The notes: generated by a model from the letters alone, not told the origin. 64,000 nt of DNA from Eubacterium sp. (GCA_017463985.1 JAFUEH010000003.1:28750-92749), one strand, 5' to 3'; counted from the stretch's first letter, positions 1-8,917 are shown. Numbers and translations are program-made.

Positions 1-1687
1 CAGCCGTCCGGAAGGCCTCGCTTTCAAATTCGGTATAGTTCCAGTCGATAAACCGCTGGCGCATCCGGTTAAAGAAGCTGCGCGCTTCGTCCTTATCATT
101 TAAAGCATATTCACTGCCCAGCACCGTAATCAGCTTATCGGTAACATACCGTTGCCGCTCGGTGCCGCAATTCGCCTCGATGGGATCAAAGGAATTCTGC
201 TGCAAATAGACAGCGTCCAGCATTTCTTCTTTTAAATAAACGATATAGTCGGGAAGGCTGGTACCCTCCTCACCAACGACCTTCATCATAGAGCCGATCT
301 CGTCGCCATGATGAAGGATACTCTTGCAAAAGGCCGACTTTTCAGGCGGAATAACGCCTTTGTATTTTGACCAGGAAATGAGCGGATCGATCGCCGGATA
401 CTTTCTGGCGTCCGAGCGCTCACGGGATAAGCCGTGGAAGGCACCGACAACCTTTAAGGTTGCCTGCGTTACCGGCTCCTCAAAGTTACCGCCGGCCGGA
501 GAAACGGTACCGCCGATCGTAACGGAACCCGTGCTGCCGTCCGGCAAACGCACATAACCGGCTCTTTCATAGAAAGCGGCAATATAAGATTCCAAATAGG
601 CCGGGAAGGCTTCCTCGCCCGGGATCTCCTCCAGTCTGCCTGACATTTCTCTAAGCGCCTGCGCCCAGCGCGAGGTGGAATCCGCCAGCAGCAACACATT
701 TAGTCCCATCTGGCGGTAATATTCCGCCAGCGTTACCGAGGTATAGATCGATGCCTCTCGTGAAGCAACCGGCATAGAGGAGGTGTTACAGATAATGATC
801 GTCCGTTCCATCAGAGAACGGCCTGTTTTCGGGTCGGTCAGCTCCGGAAATTCGGTTAAGGTTTCCACTACCTCGCCGGCACGCTCACCGCAAGCGGCAA
901 TGATCACGATGTCCACATCGGCATATTTTGAGGTAGTATGCTGTAAAACCGTCTTGCCTGCACCGAAGGGACCGGGGGTACAGTAGGTACCGCCCTTTGC
1001 TACCGGGAAGAAGGAATCGATCAGACGAACCTTCGTTTCCATTGTCTCCACCGGTGATAATCTTTCGCTGTAGCACTTCACGGCGCGCTTCACCGGCCAC
1101 TTAAAGGACATCGTGACATCGATCTCGCGACCGCGCTCGTCCGTCACCACAGCAACCGTTTCCTTCACGGTATATTCCCCTTTTGGCACAATGGATTTTA
1201 AGGTGTAAGTACCGAGTAGATAAAAAGGGATCATGATTTTATGCGTAAACGCGCCTTCCGGCACCGTGCCGATCGCTTCGCCGGCGCGCAGCACCGTTCC
1301 GACGGCAGCCGTAGGGGTAAATTCCCATTTTTTCTCCGTATCCAGTCCCTCTGCGTAATTACCGCGTTCCAAAAACCAGCCGGCACGCTCCGCCAATAAC
1401 GGCAGCGGATTCTGTAATCCGTCATAGATCTGACCCAGTAAACCGGGGCCAAGATCGGCTGACAGCATATCGCCGGTGAACGTCACCTCATCGCCGCACC
1501 GGATACCGCCGGTCATTTCGTAGACCTGTATCTGCGCGATGTCGCCGCGAATACGAATCACCTCGCTCTTCAGCGCGGTGTTATCCACCTTCACATAACA
1601 TATTTCATTCATGGAAACATTGCCGTCGAATCTGACAGACACCATGTTTCCGTTAACGCTTACAACCCTTCCGGTATTTTCGGTCAT
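1..1687 (-). CDS. atpA: V-type ATP synthase catalytic subunit A, 3'-truncated by the window edge
   Basis: Catalytic A subunit of the rotary V-type ATPase: the V1 head couples ATP hydrolysis or synthesis to ion flow through the membrane ring. I translated it from the minus strand. It begins MTENTGRVVSVNGNMVSVRF and contains the A-type bulge region (residues about 90-200), then a P-loop GPFGAGKTV near residue 240, followed by ACGERAGEVVE and the nucleotide-binding motif DSTSRWAQALREMSGRLEEI. About 562 codons are present; the C-terminal helical part lies beyond position 1. Its ATG overlaps the stop of the upstream DUF2764 gene as ATGA (1684-1687), so translation is probably coupled. Order E, DUF2764, A on one transcript is the arrangement known from Bacteroidetes, spirochaetes and some Clostridia. 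The coupling ion (Na+ or H+) cannot be told from this subunit. Confidence 0.96.
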   Translation of the reverse strand, partial: MTENTGRVVSVNGNMVSVRFDGNVSMNEICYVKVDNTALKSEVIRIRGDIAQIQVYEMTGGIRCGDEVTFTGDMLSADLGPGLLGQIYDGLQNPLPLLAERAGWFLERGNYAEGLDTEKKWEFTPTAAVGTVLRAGEAIGTVPEGAFTHKIMIPFYLLGTYTLKSIVPKGEYTVKETVAVVTDERGREIDVTMSFKWPVKRAVKCYSERLSPVETMETKVRLIDSFFPVAKGGTYCTPGPFGAGKTVLQHTTSKYADVDIVIIAACGERAGEVVETLTEFPELTDPKTGRSLMERTIIICNTSSMPVASREASIYTSVTLAEYYRQMGLNVLLLADSTSRWAQALREMSGRLEEIPGEEAFPAYLESYIAAFYERAGYVRLPDGSTGSVTIGGTVSPAGGNFEEPVTQATLKVVGAFHGLSRERSDARKYPAIDPLISWSKYKGVIPPEKSAFCKSILHHGDEIGSMMKVVGEEGTSLPDYIVYLKEEMLDAVYLQQNSFDPIEANCGTERQRYVTDKLITVLGSEYALNDKDEARSFFNRMRQRFIDWNYTEFESEAFRTA

Positions 1688-2241
1688 TGTACAGCCTCCA
1701 AACTATCTTTATTCATAATGTCATGATAAATCTTTTTATAGGCAGCTCTTCCCTGTTCGGCGTCAAACCGCCTGAGCTGCCAAAGCAGCTTCAGCTTCAG
1801 TCCGTAGTAAAATACAAACTCCTCTGAAAAGCCGTCCATCGGCCGCAGTGCCTCCAGCGCCTCCAGCCGGTAGCGGTTCAGAAAACGCTCTGCCTCCAGC
1901 GGGCTGTCCATCGCCACCGCCTCCTGCGCCACCTGCAGCAGCGCAGCGGACAGGTCAGTGCTTTTCACCTCAAAGGCCTTGTGCATTTTTTCAGCGCGCA
2001 CCTTACCGAGCGCCGTCCGCAAGCGCCGTTCGCCCTCGTTCCAGGCCTCCACCAGTGCGGAGCCGGACTTTTCAGCCTGCCGCGGCGGCGTCAACGTGAG
2101 GCGATCGATCTCACCTTGCGCTTTCTTGCTTAAAAAGGAGTGGCACAGCTCCTCAAACCGTTCCTCTGTAATGGGCATTGGCACCGTGTCACTGATAGCA
2201 TCCAGGGACGGCAGCTGCGATATCAAATAATATTCAGCCAT
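1684..2241 (-). CDS. DUF2764 family V-ATPase-associated protein
   Basis: A 185-residue soluble protein starting MAEYYLISQLPSL, the typical opening of DUF2764 proteins. These sit between the E and A subunit genes of certain bacterial V-ATPase operons and are suspected to fill the place of subunit C or another stalk part; that role is inference from position. The chain is charged and helical with no membrane segment. It looks shorter than the Bacteroidetes members I know of. It lies 2 bp after atpE and overlaps atpA by 4 bp, so co-expression with the ATPase is near certain. I see no catalytic motif. Confidence 0.85.
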   Translation of the reverse strand: MAEYYLISQLPSLDAISDTVPMPITEERFEELCHSFLSKKAQGEIDRLTLTPPRQAEKSGSALVEAWNEGERRLRTALGKVRAEKMHKAFEVKSTDLSAALLQVAQEAVAMDSPLEAERFLNRYRLEALEALRPMDGFSEEFVFYYGLKLKLLWQLRRFDAEQGRAAYKKIYHDIMNKDSLEAVQ

Positions 2242-2243
2242 AA

Positions 2244-2852
2244 TTATTCTGCCTCTTTCAAAAGTGCCGTTACCTTCGGGCTAAGATAGGCGGACAGCAG
2301 CTCCACCACCGCCTCCGACGAGTAGTCGTAATAGACATCGCCGTTATTGACGGCAATACGAAAGCCGCCGTCAAAATTATCGCTGGCTTTCAGGGTAACG
2401 CCGTTCACCATTTTTTCTTTCAGACCGGCCAGCACGGTAGCCTCAAGCGCCGACAGGTCCTCGCTATTTAAGATAACAGACAGCTCCTCTGTTTCCGGAT
2501 TGCCTGCCCAGCACTGCACCGTATGGATAATCAGCTGTGCTAACGCGTCTGACGAATACGTGGCCGTTACCGCTTCGCTGATCACGGCGTTGAGCTCTCT
2601 TGTAACGCTTTCTCTGAATGAGATCAATACATTCCGGCCGGCCTGACGCAGCGCGTCCTCGCCGGATTTCACCGTGCGTTCATTTTCATTCTTCGCATTC
2701 TGTATTAGCTTTTCTGCGCGGGCATTGGCGTCTGCAATGATTCTTTCCGCCTGTGCCTCGGCGTCGCTGAGTATGGAAGCAGCCTCTGCTTCGGCAGCCT
2801 CAACGCCGTCCTTTTTAATCTGGTCAATCAGTTCCTGCAGCTGTATTTCCAT
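2244..2852 (-). CDS. atpE: V-type ATP synthase subunit E (peripheral stalk)
   Basis: First gene of the V-ATPase operon here, 202 residues. Subunit E forms, with G/H, the peripheral stalk that holds the V1 head against the rotor torque. The N-terminal half (about residues 1-85) is an Ala/Glu-rich, heptad-like helix (for example AEAAEAEAASILSDAEAQAE) matching the coiled-coil stalk. The C-terminal half (about 100-200) is the mixed domain that contacts V1, containing GGFRIAVNNGDVYYDYS. The start ATG follows AAGGAG by a suitable distance. A promoter lies upstream at 2920-2948. Confidence 0.93.
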   Translation of the reverse strand: MEIQLQELIDQIKKDGVEAAEAEAASILSDAEAQAERIIADANARAEKLIQNAKNENERTVKSGEDALRQAGRNVLISFRESVTRELNAVISEAVTATYSSDALAQLIIHTVQCWAGNPETEELSVILNSEDLSALEATVLAGLKEKMVNGVTLKASDNFDGGFRIAVNNGDVYYDYSSEAVVELLSAYLSPKVTALLKEAE

Positions 2853-2919
2853 TATGCCTTCTCCTTTATTGCATTATTGGCGGTCGTCAGCCTTCTGACA
2901 TCGCCCACATTATCTATAT

Positions 2920-2948
2920 ATTATACTTAATATAACAACAATCTTCAA
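2920..2948 (-). promoter_or_regulatory. Promoter of the V-ATPase operon
   Basis: On the minus strand a TTGAAG -35 (2943-2948), a 17-nt spacer and a perfect TATAAT -10 (2920-2925) lie about 65 bp upstream of atpE. The rest of the 343-bp gap between atpE and the next plus-strand start (2853-3195) is AT-rich. Apart from this promoter and the one at 3118-3146 I see no gene or structured RNA in it. Confidence 0.6.
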
Positions 2949-3117
2949 GTGTAAAAAAATAATTCTTCAAAAAACTCACTACTTCACAGCTTCGGTTTCT
3001 GCGGCAATATTAGAAATTTTTGTCAGGCAGAACTGCTTTGTCATAATACTGAGCAGAATGCTTGAAGGGAGCCCATTTCTTTTATCTGAAATCTAAAAAC
3101 ACTTTTTCATTCGGTTA

Positions 3118-3146
3118 TTTACTTTTTTGTCAATTTATATTATCAT
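3118..3146 (+). promoter_or_regulatory. Putative promoter of the zinc-ribbon/YARHG gene
   Basis: TTTACT (3118-3123), a 17-nt spacer and TATCAT (3141-3146) form a moderate sigma-A-type promoter. Transcription would begin near 3153. That lies downstream of the most upstream in-frame start (3127) and supports the ATG at 3196. Confidence 0.45.
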
Positions 3147-3195
3147 AGTAAACAATCTAACACACAAGAGACAATACAGGAGCGAGGGGATTATT

Positions 3196-3870
3196 ATGAA
3201 AATTTGTCCGAACTGTTCTCATAGAAATGTGACGGAAAGCACCTTTTGCGCGGCCTGCGGCACTTGGCTGCCGGAATCGAGCTATCGGCCGGATCCGGTG
3301 CCGGTCAACCCGGGTATTCAAAACTACCAGCCCGTTAAAAAGAGCCATGCCGGTGCGATCGTAGCAGTGATTCTTGCGGTACTACTGGTAGCAGGCGGCG
3401 CCGTCGGCGCGGTCGTATATCTTTACAACACGCAACGTATTGGCAATCATGCCGATACGGCTTCCACTGTCACCGCAGCTGTCACAGAAGCCGCTACTGA
3501 GGCAGGCACCGTACCGACAACCGAGAGCAGCGGCAGCGTCATGGTTGGAAACAGTGAAGAAACATCGGCCGCCACCGCTGCACAACTTAACACCTTTGAT
3601 GATCCGGACGCTTTTATTTTCCCAAGCGATTCGGAGCTGATTACAGAAGAATACCTCGACACACTGAGCAAGGAACAGATTGACTTGATCCGCAATGAAA
3701 TTTACGCACGTCACGGCTATATTTTCCAAAAAGAGGTCTATTACAACTACTTCTCCGGCAAGACATGGTACCGTCCGACAGAACCGGACATGGATACCGC
3801 CGCAGAAGGTTTTAATTCAACCGAGAGAAAGAACATTGACATCATCGTTATTTATCAAAGAGAACATTAA
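3196..3870 (+). CDS. Membrane-anchored zinc-ribbon protein with C-terminal YARHG domain
   Basis: 224 residues from the ATG at 3196, which follows an AGGAGCGAGGGG ribosome-binding site; the in-frame start at 3127 lacks one. An N-terminal zinc ribbon (CPNC near residue 4, CAAC near residue 19) is cytoplasmic. One membrane helix follows (about 54-76), then a Thr/Ala/Glu-rich linker outside the cell, and a YARHG domain (EIYARHGYIF, about residues 175-220) thought to bind wall or other extracellular ligands. The architecture suggests a surface sensor or wall-interacting protein; the ligand is unknown. It heads a three-gene unit with an amidase and a deacylase, ending at the terminator at 5512. Confidence 0.85.
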   Translation: MKICPNCSHRNVTESTFCAACGTWLPESSYRPDPVPVNPGIQNYQPVKKSHAGAIVAVILAVLLVAGGAVGAVVYLYNTQRIGNHADTASTVTAAVTEAATEAGTVPTTESSGSVMVGNSEETSAATAAQLNTFDDPDAFIFPSDSELITEEYLDTLSKEQIDLIRNEIYARHGYIFQKEVYYNYFSGKTWYRPTEPDMDTAAEGFNSTERKNIDIIVIYQREH

Positions 3871-3964
3871 CGGCAGCGCTGTGTCAACATTGTAAAGCCG
3901 GATACAACGACGCTGCACAGACAAAACAACCATACCTACAGCGCCTTACAGGTAAAGGATCATC

Positions 3965-4948
3965 ATGCAAATTACGAAAGCTTTTTACACCGTTATACTC
4001 ATTCTTGTCATCAGCCTCTTATGCACTGCGTGCAGCGCACAGGAGGAATTGACGACTACCGCCACTACGGCGCCTGCCACCGCAGAACAGTCAACAACAG
4101 AGGAAGAAACAGCCGCCGCCCCTACGGAAACAACCGCCGCGCCGGTTGAAACAACAACAGAAGAAACGACGACAGACGCGGCCGCTGCCGTTACCGCTAT
4201 CACGTGGGACAGCGGTTGGGAATATGCCGATTATTCCGTGATTCACACCGACAGCGCCACACTGTACCGGTCGCAGTCAGCTGACCGGCGCGGCAAGGTG
4301 ATCTGCGTCAACGCAGGACATGGCACGAAAGGCGGGTCATCGGTACGCACACAGTGCCATCCGGACGGTAGTGCAAAGGTCACAGGCGGCAGCACCGCGA
4401 AGGGATCTGTCACAGCCACCGCCATCAGCGAAGGCACGACGCTGCTGAACGGCACCACAGAGGCTGACGCCAACCTTTCCTTGGCGCTTCTCTTAAAGGA
4501 TAAGCTGCTGGAGAGCGGTTTTGACGTGCTGATGGTACGCGAAAGCAAGGATGCACAACTGGACAACATTGCCCGTACGGTCATCGCTAACAACAACGCC
4601 GACTGTCATATCGCCCTGCACTACGATTCTTCCGAGAGCGACAAGGGCCTGTTTTATCTTGCCGTACCCGACGTAAAGTCTTACCGCGCGATGGAGCCTG
4701 TGCAATCGCACTGGCAGCAGCACGAAGCCCTCGGCGAAGCGCTAGTGGACGGCGCACGGACGCAGGACGTTAAGATCTTTTCAAACGGCAGAATGGAAAT
4801 CGATTTAACCCAGACCTCCTATTCTACCATTCCCTCCGTAGACCTGGAGGTTGGCGACCGCGCCTCTGATTGCGACGCCGCGACGCAAGGACGTATTGCC
4901 GACGGTATTGTGGAGGGACTTAAACGCTATTTTAGTCAGGAGCAGTAA
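3965..4948 (+). CDS. Lipoprotein N-acetylmuramoyl-L-alanine amidase (Amidase_3 type)
   Basis: 327 residues. A signal peptide with lipobox (LLCTAC) indicates a lipid-anchored exported protein. A Thr/Glu/Ala-rich spacer (about 25-80) leads to an Amidase_3-like zinc domain, which cleaves the amide between muramic acid and the stem peptide. Likely Zn ligands are the His in CVNAGHGTKGG (about residue 119) and the His in CHIALHYDSS (about 218); the Glu in DLEVGD near the end fits the catalytic Glu of this family. An insert with GGSTAKGSVTATA after the first motif departs from the shortest family members. AAAGGAT precedes the ATG. It sits 2 bp before the deacylase gene. Confidence 0.82.
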   Translation: MQITKAFYTVILILVISLLCTACSAQEELTTTATTAPATAEQSTTEEETAAAPTETTAAPVETTTEETTTDAAAAVTAITWDSGWEYADYSVIHTDSATLYRSQSADRRGKVICVNAGHGTKGGSSVRTQCHPDGSAKVTGGSTAKGSVTATAISEGTTLLNGTTEADANLSLALLLKDKLLESGFDVLMVRESKDAQLDNIARTVIANNNADCHIALHYDSSESDKGLFYLAVPDVKSYRAMEPVQSHWQQHEALGEALVDGARTQDVKIFSNGRMEIDLTQTSYSTIPSVDLEVGDRASDCDAATQGRIADGIVEGLKRYFSQEQ

Positions 4949-4950
4949 CG

Positions 4951-5487
4951 ATGTACGTAAGTGAAGTCAAGACAACCAAGCCGTCACACTATGCCGGCGC
5001 ACTGCATCAGGAGGTGTATGAAACGCTGGAGGCGCTGCACATCCCGTTTGAGCGCGTGGAAAACGATCCGGCGCTCACGATGGAGGACTGCGCTGAGATC
5101 GACCGCCGTTTGCAAGTAAAAACAGTCAAAACGCTCTTACTCTGTAACCGGCAGCAAACAGCATTTTACCTTTTTGTGACACCGGGGGATAAGCCCTTCG
5201 TCACCAAAAACTTCAGCCATGCGCTGGGCGTTTCGCGCGTTTCGTTTGCGCCGGAGGCATACCTCAGTTCCCTGCTGGGAACAGTGCTCGGCGCTACCAC
5301 GGTACTGACCTTGATCAAGGACAGGGATATGGCGGTGCGGCTGGTGATTGATAAAGAAATCCTGTCATACACGTATTACGGCTGTACTGACAGCACCACC
5401 ACCGGCTATATGCGGCTGCAGCTAAGCGATGTGCTGGAGAAATACCTGCCCTTCACCGGCCATGAGCCGACTTATGTTGATGTATAA
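4951..5487 (+). CDS. YbaK/ProX-type aminoacyl-tRNA deacylase domain protein
   Basis: 178 residues matching the YbaK/EbsC/PrdX fold, a free-standing editing domain that hydrolyses mischarged tRNA such as Ala-tRNA(Pro) or Cys-tRNA(Pro). Visible family features are KTVKTLLLCN (about residues 49-58, where the family carries its conserved Lys), a FVTPGDKPF strand-turn, and the late GTVLGATTVL segment with the usual Gly-rich turn. No membrane or signal segment, so it acts in the cytoplasm. It is the last gene before a strong bidirectional terminator. The exact tRNA substrate cannot be read from the sequence. Confidence 0.8.
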   Translation: MYVSEVKTTKPSHYAGALHQEVYETLEALHIPFERVENDPALTMEDCAEIDRRLQVKTVKTLLLCNRQQTAFYLFVTPGDKPFVTKNFSHALGVSRVSFAPEAYLSSLLGTVLGATTVLTLIKDRDMAVRLVIDKEILSYTYYGCTDSTTTGYMRLQLSDVLEKYLPFTGHEPTYVDV

Positions 5488-5511
5488 TTACAAATAAAAG
5501 TGTATAAAAAT

Positions 5512-5545
5512 AACAGCAGGCTTCCCGTTCGGGAGGTCTGCTGTT
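5512..5545. terminator. Bidirectional rho-independent terminator
   Basis: AACAGCAG (5512-5519) pairs perfectly with CTGCTGTT (5538-5545), with extra inner pairing and a GTTC loop. T-rich runs flank it on both sides, so it can serve both the plus-strand deacylase unit and the converging lysozyme gene. Confidence 0.85.
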
Positions 5546-5560
5546 CCTTTATTGTCGGCG

Positions 5561-7819
5561 TTATGACTGCCAGACGCCGTTCGCATCGAAGGTATAGGTT
5601 TTGCCGCCGATGGTCTGTTTGCCGGTGACCATCGCGCCGCCGGCACCGTAATAATACCAATTACCGCCGATCTTCAGCCAGCCGTAATACATATCGCCAT
5701 TACCGGTGAAATAATACTGCTTTCCGTCGATCGTCTGGCGGTAGCGTACCATGACGCCGTTCTCTTTAAAATAATACCATTTTTTATTGATATATTTCCA
5801 ACCGGTCTGCAGCTGGGCACTGGTATTAAAATAATACCAACTATCGTCCACCTTGCACCAGCCGGTGGCGGCAGCGCCGCTGTCACGCAGGTAATAGCGC
5901 TTATCCTCCAGCGTGAGCCAGCCGGTTTGCATCTTTCCGTTATCGTTCAAATAATAACGCAGATTTTTGACAGTGATCCAGCCGGTCTGACGGATGCCGT
6001 CCGCGCCGAAGTAATACCATGCGCCGCCCATTTGCAGCCAGCCAGTTTTCATCACATACGCACCGGTAAAATAGTAATGCTCGCCTTGAATCAACTGGCT
6101 GTAGCGGGCCAGCTTGCCGTCCTTCGCCGCATAAAAGCGCTGATTATTCACCGTCAGCCAGCCTGTCTGCAACACGCCGTTCGCATTAAAGTAATAGCGT
6201 TCCCCGTTCACATCGCAGAAGCCGGCAGCACGCTTTCCGTCCGTGCCAAGATAATAGACACGCTTATCGGACGTGGTCATCCAGCCGGTACGCATATTGC
6301 CATTGCCGGTGAAATAATACCAGTCGTCGTCGATCTCCGTAAAATACTGCGCCATAGCGCCGCTGTCCTTCAGGTAATAGATCTTATCCCCTTGCTCCAG
6401 CCAGCCGGTGTGCATACGGTATTTATCATCAAAATAATACCAAATATCCTTGATTTGTTTCCAACAGCTCTGCGCCGGCTTACCGGCGGTGAAGTAAAAC
6501 CAGTAGCCGTCGTAATACTTCCATCCGGTGAAATTAGCAGTCACCTGCGGATAATATTTCTTTGTCTGTACATGGAGATAATCGCCGTAAATACCATAGA
6601 TTTCTCGTGTACCAGCCTTCACATAAGCCCTGACGGAAACGTCATGCGCATAATCGGCTGCAACGCCGGTAAAGGTGTATTCCGTTTCTGTCGTCAGACC
6701 AAGATTCTTCCAGCCGGTCGGCTCTTTGATCCAAACCTGATAGCCGGTTGCACCTTGATAGACGTTCCAGGTAACGCTCAGCGTGTCAGCGTGGACAGCC
6801 GTCGCCTTCAGTCCGGTGACTGCGTCCGGCATAATATCAAAAGAACGGGTAATCTTAGGACAAGCAGCATATTTTCCCTTGCCGGTAACGGTAACGCTCG
6901 CTTCACCGAGCGCAATATTATTTTGATATTCCAGCGTATAATCCGTGTTCAGGGTCAGCGTGTTGCCGCCCGAGGTCACTTTGACAGCCGGCGTCAGCGC
7001 CTTGCCGGTGTATACTTGATTATCCGGCGTCGCCACCTCAAAGCCGGCATTGTACATAAAGTTACAGTCCACATAGCCGCTGATACCGCTGACCGTGCCG
7101 CGCTCAGTGAACTGCCACAACTGGTAGTTGCCGCTGTAGGTGGTTTTCGTGGTATAATTGGCCAACCAGATGGCGTAGGATTTTTCCAGCTGGGTATGAT
7201 CCAGCTGATTGCTCAGAAAGCTTTTATTGGCATAGACCATCGCGTCATAGCCGGCCGCCTGTACCGTGTCACAGAAGGCTATGGCGTTTTTCGTCATAAC
7301 GTTTTTATTCACCGTACCGTTATTCCAAGCGGCATCCAGTCTGCCGGAGGAAACGTCGGCAAACTCATAGTCAAAAGCCACCGGCATCGTGATATAGCTC
7401 TTATAGGGCTTTAAGGCATTGATGACGAAATTCGCCTCCGCCTTAGCCTCAGTCTCGTTGAGCGCCTGTGAATAAAAATACACGCCGATGTCAAGGCCTG
7501 CCGCGTGTGCATCCTTCACATAGGTTTCAAACATGGTATCCTGCTTGATATTACCTGTCTGTGAGTAACCGCGGTAACCGACACGCAGGATCACAAACTG
7601 CACACCGGCATTTTTGACGGCTTTAAAATCAACCGTCCCGTTGTGATAAGAGACATCGATACCCTGCGTAATATCCATACCGTCCAGCTTGGTCTGATGG
7701 GTATAGGTTGACTTATTGAAAATGGTTGACGTTGTGGTGGAGGCATAAGCATAAGGCGGCAGACAAAATACTGTTACCGCCACCAGCAGCAGGGATATGA
7801 GCTTGATGATCCGTTTCAT
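5561..7819 (-). CDS. Secreted GH25 lysozyme with FN3-like domain and 16 wall-binding repeats
   Basis: 752 residues. A signal peptide (about 1-26, ending AYA) leads to a GH25 muramidase domain (about 45-265), which cuts the MurNAc-GlcNAc bond of peptidoglycan. Its first catalytic Asp is in GIDVSYHNG and the D-x-E pair is in FDYEF. A short beta region (about 265-335) and a fibronectin-III-like domain (about 340-430) follow. The C-terminal part (about 435-752) holds 16 imperfect 20-residue repeats of the GW...WYYF...G.M.TGW type, which bind glucan, choline or teichoic acid. Repeat units are diverged, unlike those in the protein at 51628. GGAGG precedes the ATG. It is 18 bp downstream of a second GH25 gene on the same transcript. 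Roles in wall turnover or lysis of competitors are both possible. Confidence 0.92.
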   Translation of the reverse strand: MKRIIKLISLLLVAVTVFCLPPYAYASTTTSTIFNKSTYTHQTKLDGMDITQGIDVSYHNGTVDFKAVKNAGVQFVILRVGYRGYSQTGNIKQDTMFETYVKDAHAAGLDIGVYFYSQALNETEAKAEANFVINALKPYKSYITMPVAFDYEFADVSSGRLDAAWNNGTVNKNVMTKNAIAFCDTVQAAGYDAMVYANKSFLSNQLDHTQLEKSYAIWLANYTTKTTYSGNYQLWQFTERGTVSGISGYVDCNFMYNAGFEVATPDNQVYTGKALTPAVKVTSGGNTLTLNTDYTLEYQNNIALGEASVTVTGKGKYAACPKITRSFDIMPDAVTGLKATAVHADTLSVTWNVYQGATGYQVWIKEPTGWKNLGLTTETEYTFTGVAADYAHDVSVRAYVKAGTREIYGIYGDYLHVQTKKYYPQVTANFTGWKYYDGYWFYFTAGKPAQSCWKQIKDIWYYFDDKYRMHTGWLEQGDKIYYLKDSGAMAQYFTEIDDDWYYFTGNGNMRTGWMTTSDKRVYYLGTDGKRAAGFCDVNGERYYFNANGVLQTGWLTVNNQRFYAAKDGKLARYSQLIQGEHYYFTGAYVMKTGWLQMGGAWYYFGADGIRQTGWITVKNLRYYLNDNGKMQTGWLTLEDKRYYLRDSGAAATGWCKVDDSWYYFNTSAQLQTGWKYINKKWYYFKENGVMVRYRQTIDGKQYYFTGNGDMYYGWLKIGGNWYYYGAGGAMVTGKQTIGGKTYTFDANGVWQS

Positions 7820-7837
7820 GTCAGTCCTCCGACTCAG

Positions 7838-8779
7838 TTATTTTCTGTTCGTAGTATACCAATAATCGGTATCAACATTGGTTGAGCTGACGCCAGCGCA
7901 GGCGCCGGATTCGCTGTACTGCCAAATATCATAAGCACCATCATAGGTAATGCTTTCGTTATAATCCGCCACCCAAATAAACACATCCGAAGGGATGTCC
8001 TTCCGGTTCAGATGAGATTCAAATATGTAGGTAGAGGCGTAAATTCCGGGTGTATAGCCGGCGTCGCGCACCGTATCGCAAAAGGCATTGATCACTGCCG
8101 TGCGTTCCTGCTTACTCAGGTCGGCATCCCACAGTCTGCCGTGATGCGCACCGTTTTTATAGGCATATTCAAAATCGATCACCACCGGCAGCGATACGCG
8201 GTAGCCCTTGATGTGCTCCAGCACGAAGGCGGCCTCCTCCTTCGCTTCCTCCTCGGTCACCGCTTGAGAATAAAAATACACACCGGCAGGCACGCCGTTT
8301 TGGTATGCCTCTTTCAAGTTAGTATGGCAGTTTTTATCAGCGTTGATCTCGCCCTCGTTATAGCCGCGATAACCGGCTCTTACAAAGGCAAAGTCCGCTT
8401 CCCCTGACACAGCGCTCCAGTCAATATCGCCGTTATGAGAGGATACGTCGATCCCCCAGGCGATATCCTTATCCGGCAGCACTACAGCGGTGCCGTTTCG
8501 CTTGGCAGCACCGGCATGAAGCGCCGTCGCCAACAGGACAAGCCCGAGCACGGTCAGTATTGCCAGTACCGCGAGCACAAGCGCTTTTCGGTTCAAGGGC
8601 TTCTTCGTTGTTGTGGCGGCCGCCTTGCGGCTGCCGGAGGTTTTGCCGGTCGTCTTTGACTGTGTCGGCCGCTTCTTAGGTGGTGTAGTTTTCTTCTTTT
8701 TGGCGGTTTGTTTTTTCGTTTTTGCAGCGGCAGAGCGCGTCGGCTTTGCCGGCTTTTTCTGATTGGTTGATGTGGCCAT
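7838..8779 (-). CDS. Membrane-anchored GH25 lysozyme with Lys/Thr-rich N-terminal tail
   Basis: 313 residues. The first 65 or so are extremely Lys/Thr/Ala/Pro-rich and should be cytoplasmic. One membrane helix (about 67-90) follows, then a GH25 domain outside the cell (about 100-313) with GIDVSSHNG and the catalytic D-x-E in VIDFEYAY. There are no wall-binding repeats, so this enzyme is tethered while its partner at 5561 binds the wall. The poly-basic tail resembles tails on some ruminococcal membrane proteins and could touch nucleic acid or acidic lipid; that is speculation. AAGGAT precedes the ATG; a promoter is at 8835-8863. Confidence 0.9.
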   Translation of the reverse strand: MATSTNQKKPAKPTRSAAAKTKKQTAKKKKTTPPKKRPTQSKTTGKTSGSRKAAATTTKKPLNRKALVLAVLAILTVLGLVLLATALHAGAAKRNGTAVVLPDKDIAWGIDVSSHNGDIDWSAVSGEADFAFVRAGYRGYNEGEINADKNCHTNLKEAYQNGVPAGVYFYSQAVTEEEAKEEAAFVLEHIKGYRVSLPVVIDFEYAYKNGAHHGRLWDADLSKQERTAVINAFCDTVRDAGYTPGIYASTYIFESHLNRKDIPSDVFIWVADYNESITYDGAYDIWQYSESGACAGVSSTNVDTDYWYTTNRK

Positions 8780-8834
8780 TGACTATCCTTACGCCCGCTG
8801 TTTGGGGCGATTCACTCATTTCATTCACTTCCTT

Positions 8835-8863
8835 ATCATAATATAACAGCCGGCAGATTGCAA
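8835..8863 (-). promoter_or_regulatory. Promoter of the GH25 gene pair
   Basis: Minus strand: TTGCAA (8858-8863), a 17-nt spacer and TATGAT (8835-8840), about 55 bp upstream of the membrane-anchored lysozyme. It is divergent from the GH51 promoter. Confidence 0.5.
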
Positions 8864-8880
8864 TAGAAAAACATCAAAAT

Positions 8881-8917
8881 TTACAAAATTGGAAAAAATA
8901 GTTACAAAAAGTTACAA
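8881..8917. repeat. Three phased TTACAA direct repeats in a divergent promoter region
   Basis: TTACAA occurs at 8881-8886, 8902-8907 and 8912-8917, offsets of 21 and 10 bp, so all lie on one face of the helix. The last two share GTTACAA. The block lies just upstream of the GH51 -35 box and also upstream of the divergent lysozyme promoter, where an activator could act on either. Confidence 0.45.

Noticed and set aside
3127-3195. Upstream in-frame start for the YARHG protein
   Set aside because: It lies within the likely promoter, lacks a ribosome-binding site, and precedes a well-placed site for the ATG at 3196.
5927-7414. Long plus-strand open frame (495 codons) opposite the GH25 lysozyme
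   Set aside because: It mirrors the wall-binding repeats and lysozyme on the other strand, has no signal, domain or ribosome-binding site, and the opposite frame has clear family motifs.
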